From Neobacillus citreus (GTDB lineage: Bacteria > Bacillota > Bacilli > Bacillales > Cytobacillaceae): a DNA stretch of 55,868 bases. Where the stretch lies: positions 1-55,868 of the forward strand of contig NZ_JAGYPE020000035.1 in assembly GCF_018343545.2 (NCBI RefSeq), given 5' to 3'. A model generated the notes under the pieces. That model was not told the origin of the DNA. It was given only the letters and a program-made list of their open reading frames with translations, and did not search any database. Every line of letters starts with the position of its first letter. Position 1 is the first letter of the stretch. Positions 41,350-49,207 of this stretch are shown piece by piece. The translations under genes and the position numbers were made by a program.

Positions 41350-42036
41350 ATGACTATATTTACAATTGATGAAGTACGGAAAACTTTTTCAAGCGGTGAA
41401 ATTAATGAGGAAATCCTGAAGGGAATTAACCTTTCTTTAAAAGAAGGTGAGGTAACCGCCTTAGTGGGTGCGTCAGGCTCCGGTAAAAGCACACTCCTTA
41501 CGATAGCGGCAGGACTCCAGCCGGCATCAGACGGGCAAGTAATATTTGAAGGGCAAAATATAACTACGATGAGTTCAGAGCAGGTGCGAAAAATCCGAGC
41601 TAATCATTTCGGGTTCGTGTTTCAATTTGCCCATCTGGTACCCTTTCTGACCGTAGAAGAACAGTTGTTTCTAATGCTGAATGTATCGGAATCTAAACTA
41701 AAGAAACGTGAGCAAAAAAAGGAAATTGCTAAGATCTTAAAATTAGTTGAAATGGATCATCGGAAAAATGCCTACCCAGCTTCTTTATCCGGTGGGGAAA
41801 GACAGCGGGTTGCCATTGCCCGAGCCATAATCCATAAACCAAAAGTCCTTTTTGCAGATGAACCCACTGCCAGTTTAGATTCAAAAAGGTCTAAAGATGT
41901 GATGACGTTAATCAGCAATTTAACAAAAACGCTTAACATAACAACCTTAATGGTGACTCATGATGAGGAAATGCTGTCATTTGCTGACCGTATTATTAAA
42001 ATGAGTGATGGACAGATTTTACCAAGTGCAGTTTAA
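41350..42036 (+). CDS. hrtA: HrtA-type haem-efflux ABC transporter ATPase
   Basis: 228 residues. Walker A GASGSGKSTLLTIAAG (about 38), Q-loop GFVFQFAHLVPFLTVEEQL, signature [15 protein letters not shown], Walker B VLFADEPTASLDSKRS, switch His in MVTHDEEML. The segment SHLVP/AHLVPFLTV and length suit HrtA within the MacB/LolD-like ATPases. One base separates it from hrtB. It would supply energy to HrtB for haem export. Confidence 0.84.
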   Translation: MTIFTIDEVRKTFSSGEINEEILKGINLSLKEGEVTALVGASGSGKSTLLTIAAGLQPASDGQVIFEGQNITTMSSEQVRKIRANHFGFVFQFAHLVPFLTVEEQLFLMLNVSESKLKKREQKKEIAKILKLVEMDHRKNAYPASLSGGERQRVAIARAIIHKPKVLFADEPTASLDSKRSKDVMTLISNLTKTLNITTLMVTHDEEMLSFADRIIKMSDGQILPSAV

Positions 42037-42070
42037 ATTTCATAGATAGAGAAAAATAGGAGAACCATGA

Positions 42071-42748
42071 ATGCCAAATATTTTAATTGTTGACGATGAT
42101 ATCAATATATTAAAGCTATTAAATATACACTTAACGGAACAAGGCTATACGGTATTCCAGGCGAAGAACGGAATGGAAGCATTGGAGATGCTGAAAAAGG
42201 ATGCTTGTGATTTAGCAGTAGTGGATGTAATGATGCCATTTATGGATGGCTATGAATTAACAAAAGAGATTCGTAGAGATTACGACATTCCAGTTATTCT
42301 TTTGACGGCAAAAAATCAAATCGAAGATAAAGAGCTGGGATTTAAAGCCGGAACAGATGATTATCTCGTTAAGCCCTTTGAACCCAGGGAGTTAACATAC
42401 CGTATTAAAGCGTTGTTAAGGCGATATGATCATCAAATAGATGATTCGATCCTCAGAGTTGGCAGTACAACAATCAACAAAAAGAGCTATGAAGTTCAGA
42501 GTGGCAACCGAACATTACTCTTGCCTTTAAAGGAATTTGAACTTTTATATTATCTCGCATCTAATCCTAAGCAAGTTTTTTCCAGAGAAAACCTAATTGA
42601 ACAAATCTGGGGCTTGGATTATGAAGGGGATGCGCGAACCGTAGATGTTCATATAAAAAGATTGCGAGAACGGTTTTCTAAGCTGACGAATGACTTCCAA
42701 ATAAAAACAATCCGTGGTATCGGATATCTATTGGAGGTCCAACATTAA
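42071..42748 (+). CDS. hssR: OmpR-family response regulator, HssR-like
   Basis: 225 residues. Receiver domain with Asp pair VDDDIN (8-12), phospho-acceptor Asp in LAVVDVMMPFMDGYEL (about 52), Lys in VKPFEPREL (about 102); C-terminal winged helix with KEFELLYYLASNPKQVFSRE, DYEGDARTVDVHIKRLRERF and IRGIGYLLE. Similar to HssR of staphylococci and Bacillus anthracis, which activates hrtAB under haem stress. Cotranscribed with hrtBA and hssS. Ribosome site AGGAG nine bases before ATG 42071. Confidence 0.85.
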   Translation: MPNILIVDDDINILKLLNIHLTEQGYTVFQAKNGMEALEMLKKDACDLAVVDVMMPFMDGYELTKEIRRDYDIPVILLTAKNQIEDKELGFKAGTDDYLVKPFEPRELTYRIKALLRRYDHQIDDSILRVGSTTINKKSYEVQSGNRTLLLPLKEFELLYYLASNPKQVFSRENLIEQIWGLDYEGDARTVDVHIKRLRERFSKLTNDFQIKTIRGIGYLLEVQH

Positions 42749-44124
42749 TGAAAACACTTTATGTGAAATTTATCGTAATTACGATTGGAATGATGTTGAT
42801 AAGCTTTATCTTAGCTTTTGTCGTCTCCAATATCTATTACCAACAAAAATTGAAGCCTTATAATGACGATAAAAACACAAAGGTGGCATTAGATATTGCT
42901 GCCTTTGCTGAGGGGCATCCTGAAATTAGCCTGACAGAGTATCTAAAAAGCATCACTAAAGTCGGTTATCAAATTTACCTTGTAGATAAGGATGGAAACC
43001 GAACCTTTTTTGGTGATCCGTTTCGGGATAAAAGTCTTCCCCTTTCCATTCAACGGGATGTATTAAAGGGAGATATTTTTCACGGGATGCTTCATTTTCC
43101 ACAGGAAACATTTGTTACAGGCTTTTTTGCTGATGAACTAAAGAATACGATCGGTGTTCCATTGCAACATAAAGGAAAAACCTATGCTCTTTTTATTAGG
43201 CCGGATATTAAGTTCCTTTTCAACGAGATGCACATTTTATTTGGTTGGATCCTTGTACTGGCCATTACTTTGACCATTGTGATGGTCCTAATTAATACAA
43301 AATATTTAGTGAAGCCAATTTCTAACCTGACCAAAGCGACAAAATCACTGGCAAACGGCGATTTTAATGTGGAATTGGATAGTACCCGCCATGATGAGTT
43401 AGGGGAACTTTCCGAGAGTTTTTCGCGGATGGCGAGAAAATTAGCACAAATGGAAGACATGAGAAAGGAATTTATCTCGAATATTTCACATGATATCCAG
43501 TCGCCGCTTTCCAATATTAAAGGATATACGAACCTATTAGAAAATCAATCGTTAAGTAAAGAAGAAAGAGAACAATATTTATCCATCATTAATGGTGAAA
43601 TTAGCAGGCTTTCCACCTTAACAAAGCAATTATTGCTCCTCGCCTCGCTAGATCGAAATGAGGATATTTTAAGGGAAAATCCATTTAATGTTGGCGCGCA
43701 AATCAAGGAATTGGTGCGAAATCACCAATGGGCAATAAATGAAAAAGAGATTATGCTAAGCTATTCCCTGCCGGATATCGAGATTGTCGGCGACCCCTCA
43801 ATGCTGAATACGGTCTGGGGTAACCTTCTGTCCAATGCTATGAAATATAATAGACCAAATGGGACTATTGATATTTCCATTGAAAAAAGAGGAAAATCCG
43901 TTTACGTGACTTTTGAGGATACAGGAATAGGGATGAATAATTTGGAATTAGAAAGGATCTTTGACCGCTTTTATCGGGCAGACAAGGCACGAACTCGAAC
44001 CATTGAGGGGACAGGGCTCGGTTTATCCATTGTTAAGACAATTATCGACCTGCATGGTGGTCACATTGATGTAAGAAGTAAAGAAAATGAAGGGACTACG
44101 TTTATAGTTGAATTACCTGTTTGA
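42748..44124 (+). CDS. hssS: Sensor histidine kinase, HssS-like
   Basis: 458 residues, as HssS (457). Two membrane segments (about 8-30 and 162-186) flank an extracytoplasmic sensor of about 130 residues; then HAMP (about 187-240, LVKPISNLTKATKSLANGDF), the phospho-acceptor His in EFISNISHDIQSPLSNIKGY (about 250), and the ATPase domain with WGNLLSNAMKYN, FEDTGIGMNNLE, FYRADKARTRTIEGTGLGLS. Note Gln replaces the usual Glu/Lys after HD (HDIQSPL). Senses haem-related membrane stress by analogy. Start overlaps the hssR stop by one base. Confidence 0.85.
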   Translation: MKTLYVKFIVITIGMMLISFILAFVVSNIYYQQKLKPYNDDKNTKVALDIAAFAEGHPEISLTEYLKSITKVGYQIYLVDKDGNRTFFGDPFRDKSLPLSIQRDVLKGDIFHGMLHFPQETFVTGFFADELKNTIGVPLQHKGKTYALFIRPDIKFLFNEMHILFGWILVLAITLTIVMVLINTKYLVKPISNLTKATKSLANGDFNVELDSTRHDELGELSESFSRMARKLAQMEDMRKEFISNISHDIQSPLSNIKGYTNLLENQSLSKEEREQYLSIINGEISRLSTLTKQLLLLASLDRNEDILRENPFNVGAQIKELVRNHQWAINEKEIMLSYSLPDIEIVGDPSMLNTVWGNLLSNAMKYNRPNGTIDISIEKRGKSVYVTFEDTGIGMNNLELERIFDRFYRADKARTRTIEGTGLGLSIVKTIIDLHGGHIDVRSKENEGTTFIVELPV

Positions 44125-44141
44125 TAATGTTTAATTTAAAA

Positions 44142-44173
44142 AGAGGATAGCTGAATAAAAGCAGCTATCCTCT
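44142..44173. terminator. Terminator between hssS and hemY
   Basis: Perfect 12-bp stem AGAGGATAGCTG (44142-44153) with its complement at 44162-44173; T-run on the minus side, serving hemY and probably both. Confidence 0.85.
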
Positions 44174-44178
44174 AAATG

Positions 44179-45561
44179 TTAGAACGTCAGAACAATTTTT
44201 CTTGCTGAATCTATACCGTTTTCTATGCAATCAGGGATTCCTACGCCATAGTAAGAACAACCGGCAAGGATAACCCCCGGGTAAGCGGCTGCCATTTTTC
44301 TCTCGAGTGCTTTGACACTTTTAGGATGGGTAATCAAATAATTTGGCATCTGCTCGGTCCATTTGGTGATTTCACTGTCAGCAGGCTTGGCGGTAATGCC
44401 AAGAGCTTTGTTAATATCGCCAAGCGCAACATTGAGTAGTTCTTCTTGGTCCATTTCCTTTAATGTAGCGAAGGAAGGGTGGCTGCTTTTATAAAACAAT
44501 CTGACAAGCAGGTTCCCTGATTTTGATGTATGCTCCCATTTCCGACTTGTCCAAGTGCAGGCGTTGCAGGACAACTCATCTGTATTCGCGGCGATAAACC
44601 CTGTTCCATCAGCAGGTAGGACACTGTCAGGCACGTCAAAGCCGACATACACACTAATCAATGAACTGTTTTTCAACCCAGCGAAATCTTGTGACAGGTC
44701 CGGGTCAGTGATTAAGGATTCAGCAGCCGTATGCGGAATACAAAGGATAATGTAATCCGCTTCGATGATTTCCTGATTGTTTAGAACCACTTTGTAGTAA
44801 CTGCCTTCTTGTTCTATTTTCGTGACATTTGTATTTAGTAAAATTTCCGCTTCATTAAGCTTTTCCTCAAACGCATCGATAAGCGAGCCTAAGCCATTTT
44901 GAAAAGAAAGAAACTTTCTTTCTCCGCCTTTAAATTTCTGCTTATTGGCTTCAAGGCCTTTTATAATACTTCCGTATTTTTCTTTATAATCGATTAAATA
45001 GGGAAGGGTGGAGGCGATAGTTAAGTCACTAAGTTTACCGGAATAGACACCTGATAGGACAGGGGCAATTTGTTTTTCAACCAATTCACTTCCAAGAAAA
45101 TGCTCCAGAAAAGAACCGATGGAGTCATTCTTGGTGAACGTTTCATTTTTTGTATAAAAATCCTTCAGTGCCGCCACTTTTCCTTCGACAGAAACGAGTG
45201 TGCTTTTTGCCAGCGATTCAATGCTTGCAGGAATACCGAAAACTGCATCATCCGGAATGGGCTTTAATTCTCCATCAATGTATATATAGGAACTACCTGT
45301 TGCATTGTAAACAACTTCCTTTTCTAAACCTAGTTCTTCAATTAAAGGCATTGTCTCCATTTTCCGGGAGACAATAGAGTCTGCCCCCGCTTCCATTACG
45401 AATCCATTTTGGTTGACGGTTCGGATTTTCCCGCCAAGCTGCTGGGACGCTTCAGCCAGTACCAGCCTCAGGTCTGATCCGTTTGTCTTCTTCCATTTTT
45501 GCAATTCATACATGGCTGATAGTCCCGTAATACCGCCGCCAATCACTACGACTGTTTTCAC
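44179..45561 (-). CDS. hemY: Coproporphyrinogen III oxidase / protoporphyrinogen oxidase (HemY/CgoX)
   Basis: FAD enzyme that oxidises coproporphyrinogen III to coproporphyrin III in the Firmicutes haem pathway. 460 residues. Dinucleotide-binding motif VVVIGGGITGLSAMYELQKW at the start, then AEASQQLGGKIRTVNQNGFV, GADSIVSRK, the central GGERKFLSFQNGLGSLIDAF and a C-terminal ILAGCSYYGVGIPDCIENGI flavin motif. The start GTG 45561 is preferred, since AAGAGGTGG ends five bases before it; the frame begins three codons earlier. It faces the haem-efflux operon, so haem synthesis and haem detoxification adjoin. Not with hemE or hemH here, unlike B. subtilis. Confidence 0.9.
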   Translation of the reverse strand: MKTVVVIGGGITGLSAMYELQKWKKTNGSDLRLVLAEASQQLGGKIRTVNQNGFVMEAGADSIVSRKMETMPLIEELGLEKEVVYNATGSSYIYIDGELKPIPDDAVFGIPASIESLAKSTLVSVEGKVAALKDFYTKNETFTKNDSIGSFLEHFLGSELVEKQIAPVLSGVYSGKLSDLTIASTLPYLIDYKEKYGSIIKGLEANKQKFKGGERKFLSFQNGLGSLIDAFEEKLNEAEILLNTNVTKIEQEGSYYKVVLNNQEIIEADYIILCIPHTAAESLITDPDLSQDFAGLKNSSLISVYVGFDVPDSVLPADGTGFIAANTDELSCNACTWTSRKWEHTSKSGNLLVRLFYKSSHPSFATLKEMDQEELLNVALGDINKALGITAKPADSEITKWTEQMPNYLITHPKSVKALERKMAAAYPGVILAGCSYYGVGIPDCIENGIDSARKIVLTF

Positions 45562-45779
45562 TGCTGCCACCTCTTAAATATTTCATACTTCGTCACTTTT
45601 TTAAGTTTACCATACCTCGGTAAAAAACATTTATATGCTCAATGGTTTTTTGTAGGATGGCAACGGTTTAAAAACGCTCTGATTTTTCCGGATATTATTA
45701 GCTAAATTACAACAATCTAGAAATAATGATTGGGGATATTCCGATAACACAATTTCGTTTTATAAAGGGGTTCATTATT

Positions 45780-46595
45780 ATGGTAGAGTTTTTTCAAGAA
45801 TTTAACCCTATAACTCAAGCATTCATAGCTACTCTATTTACTTGGGGAATGACTGCAATTGGAGCCGCCCTGGTTTTTGCCACGAAAACAATCAACCAGA
45901 GGTTAATGGATAGTATGTTAGGATTTGCGGGCGGTGTCATGATTGCGGCCAGCTATTGGTCATTGCTGGCTCCGGCCATCGAAATGTCGGGAAATAATCC
46001 TATAGGGACTTGGTTTCCGGCAGCCTTTGGATTTTTAATAGGAGGCATTTTTTTATGGGGCATCGATAAGATTTTACCCCATCTTCATCCGAATGCGCCG
46101 ATTGGTAAAGCGGAAGGATATCATCCGAAAGGGAGAAAAAGAAGTACATTGTTGGTACTCGCTATCACATTACATAATATCCCAGAGGGGCTGGCAGTCG
46201 GGATCGCATTCGGTGCACTTGCAAATGGAGGAACCGAAGCGTCTTTAGCCGGAGCTTTGACGCTGGCCCTTGGTATCGGTATTCAAAACTTTCCTGAAGG
46301 CGTTGCGGTTTCTATGCCATTAAGAAGAGAAGGAATGTCCCGTAGAAAGAGCTTCTTATACGGTCAATTTTCGGGTATGGTTGAACCGATAGCTGCTCTC
46401 ATCGGTGCATTTGCTGTCGCATTTATTGAAACGTTATTACCCTATGCATTGAGTTTTGCGGCTGGGGCCATGATCTTTGTGGTGACGGAAGAAGTGATTC
46501 CAGGTTCGCAAGAAAATGGCAATAAAGATTTGGCTTCCATGAGTTTAATGGTTGGTTTCGTGTTGATGATGATTCTAGATGTGGCATTAGGTTAA
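45780..46595 (+). CDS. ZIP family divalent metal transporter (GufA/ZupT-like)
   Basis: 271 residues, about eight membrane segments. The two metal-site helices are clear: [19 protein letters not shown] (about 143-161, His-Asn-Ile-Pro-Glu) and [20 protein letters not shown] (about 180-199, Gln-Asn-Phe-Pro-Glu). A His-containing loop between TM3 and TM4 ([12 protein letters not shown]) is typical. Transports Zn(II) or other divalent cations into the cytoplasm. Start at ATG 45780 with AAAGGGG ahead; an upstream in-frame ATG at 45726 would add 18 unlikely residues. Metal regulation is not visible. Confidence 0.88.
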   Translation: MVEFFQEFNPITQAFIATLFTWGMTAIGAALVFATKTINQRLMDSMLGFAGGVMIAASYWSLLAPAIEMSGNNPIGTWFPAAFGFLIGGIFLWGIDKILPHLHPNAPIGKAEGYHPKGRKRSTLLVLAITLHNIPEGLAVGIAFGALANGGTEASLAGALTLALGIGIQNFPEGVAVSMPLRREGMSRRKSFLYGQFSGMVEPIAALIGAFAVAFIETLLPYALSFAAGAMIFVVTEEVIPGSQENGNKDLASMSLMVGFVLMMILDVALG

Positions 46596-46661
46596 AACTT
46601 ATAAGAGAATTTTTGGGATTCATCAGCCGGATGTGAATGAAAAATAGGTTGCAATCAAAAT

Positions 46662-46703
46662 ATGTCAAGCAAGTTGACATTTAATAACGGAATTTTGTAT
46701 AGT
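46662..46703 (+). promoter_or_regulatory. marR promoter with operator 1
   Basis: ATGTCAA-GCAAG-TTGACAT (46662-46680), inverted repeat with 7-base arms. The right arm is the -35 TTGACA, with -10 TATAGT (46698-46703) after an 18-bp spacer. The same operator is found twice in the carD-transporter gap, so the MarR protein probably represses its own gene. Confidence 0.7.
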
Positions 46704-46735
46704 AAGTGGCGAAGATGATGATTGGAGTGAGTCGT

Positions 46736-47173
46736 TTGAGTTCCGCCTCTGAATTACAAAATTTAGATCTTATAGATTTATTAAGCGAGCGTCATACTTT
46801 GGTCAGAAGAATTTCGGAGAAAGCATGGAATGATCAAAGTGATATATATATTTCAAATTCTGAGTGGTATATCATGGCCAGGATTTATAAAAAGAGGCCT
46901 ACCATCTCGTATGTTACAAAAAACGTAGACATTTCCCGTCAGGCGATCCATAAATTTATGAAAAACCTTGCTGCAAAGGGATTAGTGGAAATCAGCAATG
47001 CAGAAAACAACAGAAAAGAGAAGTGCATCCAGTTAACAGCCTTAGGGGAAGAATGCTACGAAAAAAACGCGGCTCTTAAAGAACAGTTTGAGAATAAAAT
47101 TGCAGAAAAAATAGGTGCTGAGCAACTACAAATCCTTAAGGAGCTATTAAAGTTAGATTGGGGAATAGAATAA
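46736..47173 (+). CDS. MarR family transcriptional regulator
   Basis: 145 residues. Winged helix with ISNSEWYIMARIYKKRPTIS (about 41-60), then VTKNVDISRQAIHKFMKNLA (recognition helix about 70) and AKGLVEISNAENNRKEKCIQ (wing), and the family's C-terminal dimer helix. A TTG at 46736 is the start: GGAGTGA lies five bases ahead; the upstream ATGs lack a ribosome site. The binding site at its own promoter and two more in the next intergenic region point to local control of the carD-like gene and the drug-exporter gene. Confidence 0.88.
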   Translation: MSSASELQNLDLIDLLSERHTLVRRISEKAWNDQSDIYISNSEWYIMARIYKKRPTISYVTKNVDISRQAIHKFMKNLAAKGLVEISNAENNRKEKCIQLTALGEECYEKNAALKEQFENKIAEKIGAEQLQILKELLKLDWGIE

Positions 47174-47184
47174 TCATTGCTAGT

Positions 47185-47232
47185 CGAAAGAGAAACCTCC
47201 TCTTGTTAATACAAAAGGAGGTTTCTCTTTCG
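47185..47232. terminator. Bidirectional terminator between marR and carD-like genes
   Basis: Perfect 17-bp stem CGAAAGAGAAACCTCCT with its complement, 15-base loop, placed between convergent genes. Confidence 0.85.
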
Positions 47233-47242
47233 TTGAAAATAA

Positions 47243-47746
47243 CTAATTATTTTCAGTTATTAAATCAATGATCATTTCATTTATTTCTCCAGAAGTCGTT
47301 TCAAGAGAAATAGCTAATTCTTTAAATAGGATACTTTGTATTGTGTCCAAAAGTTTACGGTCTTGTTCATAAAGCTTTCTTCCGCGTAATTCGACATCAA
47401 TTTTTTGCCTCATAAGCGTATTTACCAATTTGGCAATTTCTTTTCGATCACCTGAATTTACAATATTCGAATATAACTGGTGACGGATGTTAGGTTTGTC
47501 ATTCCATTTTACCCCAGGATATTTAAAGGACTCAATTATTTCATTTGCTTCCTCACTATCAGGAAGTTCATGCATAACTACTTTACTATTATGAACTGGA
47601 GTACTTATTGTTAATTGATTATTGCCTTCCGTAGGATGTAATACATAATACAGGCTTGTTTTACCAGATACTGTTTTTTCACAAATATCATCAATTTTGC
47701 ATATGCCATGTACGGAATAGATGACCATATCTCCAATACTAAACAT
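47243..47746 (-). CDS. CarD-family transcriptional regulator (CarD/TRCF RNAP-interacting domain)
   Basis: 167 residues. N-terminal CarD/TRCF RID domain (about 1-65): MFSIGDMVIYSVHGICKIDD, then LYYVLHPTEGNNQLTISTPV; this Tudor-like fold binds the RNA polymerase beta subunit. The rest is helical (about 75-160), as in CarD/CdnL. CarD proteins stabilise promoter complexes. ATG 47746 is fixed by GGAGTGAT eight bases ahead; the open frame starts six codons earlier. Unlike CdnL housekeeping genes, this one lies opposite a drug-exporter gene and shares operators with it, so it is probably controlled by the MarR protein. Confidence 0.82.
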   Translation of the reverse strand: MFSIGDMVIYSVHGICKIDDICEKTVSGKTSLYYVLHPTEGNNQLTISTPVHNSKVVMHELPDSEEANEIIESFKYPGVKWNDKPNIRHQLYSNIVNSGDRKEIAKLVNTLMRQKIDVELRGRKLYEQDRKLLDTIQSILFKELAISLETTSGEINEMIIDLITENN

Positions 47747-47768
47747 TTGATCACTCCAATTCAAATTG

Positions 47769-47855
47769 ATGTCAACTAAGTTGATAATAACATAATACCA
47801 TTTAAAAAAAATTTTGTCAACTTGGTTGACGTTAGAAAAAATTTTTTGATATAGT
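47769..47855. promoter_or_regulatory. Divergent promoters with operators 2 and 3
   Basis: Operator 2: ATGTCAA-CTAAG-TTGATAA (47769-47787). Operator 3: TTGTCAA-CTTGG-TTGACGT (47814-47832). Operator 3 supplies the -35 of both directions: plus TTGACG (47826-47831) with TATAGT (47850-47855, 18-bp spacer), and minus TTGACA (47820-47815) with TATTAT (47797-47792, 17-bp spacer). Operator 2 covers the minus-strand start point. Confidence 0.72.
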
Positions 47856-47984
47856 TAGCTGGTCCGTTAGTATGTGGGGGTGTGCAGCGGGATTGGAATA
47901 CAAGCTGATTGGAATGATTGAAATTAATCGGCTGACTTTGATAGCAAAATTAGTTCCTGGATTGTTACCTAAAATCGGTAAGTC

Positions 47985-49028
47985 ATGGGAATTATGGGTC
48001 TAGTGATTACATTAGGTCCAGCTTTAGGACCAACACTTTCAGGGGTCGTTATCAGCACTTTAGGCTGGCATTATATTTTCTGGATTAGCGCTGCTTTTTA
48101 TGTACTACTGACACTTGCTGCTGTAGCGAAAGTTGAAAATGTAGGGGAAATTACCAAACCTAAAATCGATGCGTTATCCATAGTTTTATCCACAATCGGT
48201 TTTGGCGGATTAATTTATGGTCTGGCTTCTATGGCAGGCGCACCGTTTACTGCTCCTATAGTATGGGCACCTTTACTGGTGGGGATTATCGCCCTTGTAT
48301 TATTTGGAATTCGTCAAAATACAATGGATAAGCCGATGATTAATTTAGGGGTATTCAACTATCCGATGTTCACATTAGGAACAGCGATGATGTTCTTAAG
48401 TATTTTAGTCATTTTATCGACCTCTATTTTATTGCCAATGTATTTAAAGGGATCTTTATTATTTAGTGCTGCGGTGGCTGGTTTATTATTACTGCCAGGT
48501 AATGCTGTCAATGTTATTCTGTCACCGATTGTTGGAACGCTGTTTGATAAAATTGGACCACGCAAATTAGCATTGGTGGGATCCATTATTGTATTGATTG
48601 GTAATATTATTTTCGCAGTCGCCATTTCGGCCGCAACACCTGCATGGCAAATTGTCATGGCATTTATGGTTTTATTCTTTGGGTTAACGATGGTAACAAT
48701 TCCATCACAAACAAATGGACTTAATGCATTGCCGCGTGAGTTTTATGCAGATGGGTCAGCTGCCATGAATACATTGAACCAAGTTGCTGGTGCATCAGGT
48801 ACAGCGATTGCCATTACTTTGCTTACTGCTGGTCAAACTGTCTTTGCCAGTGATGTTCCCGAAGCCTCGCAGGCAGAAATTTTAGCGGCTGGTGTAAAAT
48901 ATGCCTTCTACTTTGTTACAGGAATTTCAGTTGTTACGTTAATCTGTTCTTTCTTTGTCAACAAACCAAGCGAAGTTAAGGCACAGTCTCAAATTGCGGT
49001 GAAATCAACAGCAATTGTCCGCAACTAG
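47985..49028 (+). pseudogene. DHA2-family MFS drug exporter, N-terminus deleted
   Basis: 347 residues equal to about the last 70 percent of a 14-TM EmrB/LmrB-type exporter (normally 470-500). It opens at MGIMGLVITLGPALGPTLSG, the TM5 antiporter motif C region, which in complete members follows four membrane segments and the DxxGRR loop. Codon-frame stops lie just before the ATG, and there is no ribosome site. The promoter with a MarR-type operator is intact 130 bases upstream, so a deletion of about 400 bases probably removed the first third. The remaining frame is undamaged, which points to a recent event. A shortened product could be made but should not transport. Confidence 0.8.
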
Positions 49029-49047
49029 CAAAAGCTAAATTTTTTTA

Positions 49048-49091
49048 GAAACCATTCGTAAAAGTGTTTTTTACGAATGGTTTCATTTTTT
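49048..49091 (+). terminator. Intrinsic terminator after the truncated exporter gene
   Basis: GAAACCATTCGTAAAA (49048-49063) with its complement at 49069-49084, then a T-rich tail. Confidence 0.88.
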
Positions 49092-49207
49092 ATAGGCAAT
49101 GTTAAGGATGATTTTATTAGAAAGAGTAATTATAAGAAGTAGCTGCTGTAAGGTTCTTACTATAGAAACAATTGATAACGTAAATATCAGTCAAGGAGAT
49201 CATAAAT

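Noticed and set aside
47872..48003. 43-codon ORF (MWGCAAGLEYKLIGMIEINR...) before the truncated exporter
   Set aside because: No ribosome site and it crosses the junction of the presumed deletion; more likely a chance frame formed by the rearrangement.
49092..49207. LicT/SacT-type antiterminator RNA before the PTS gene
   Set aside because: No RAT-like sequence overlapping a terminator; the only hairpin there belongs to the gene upstream.
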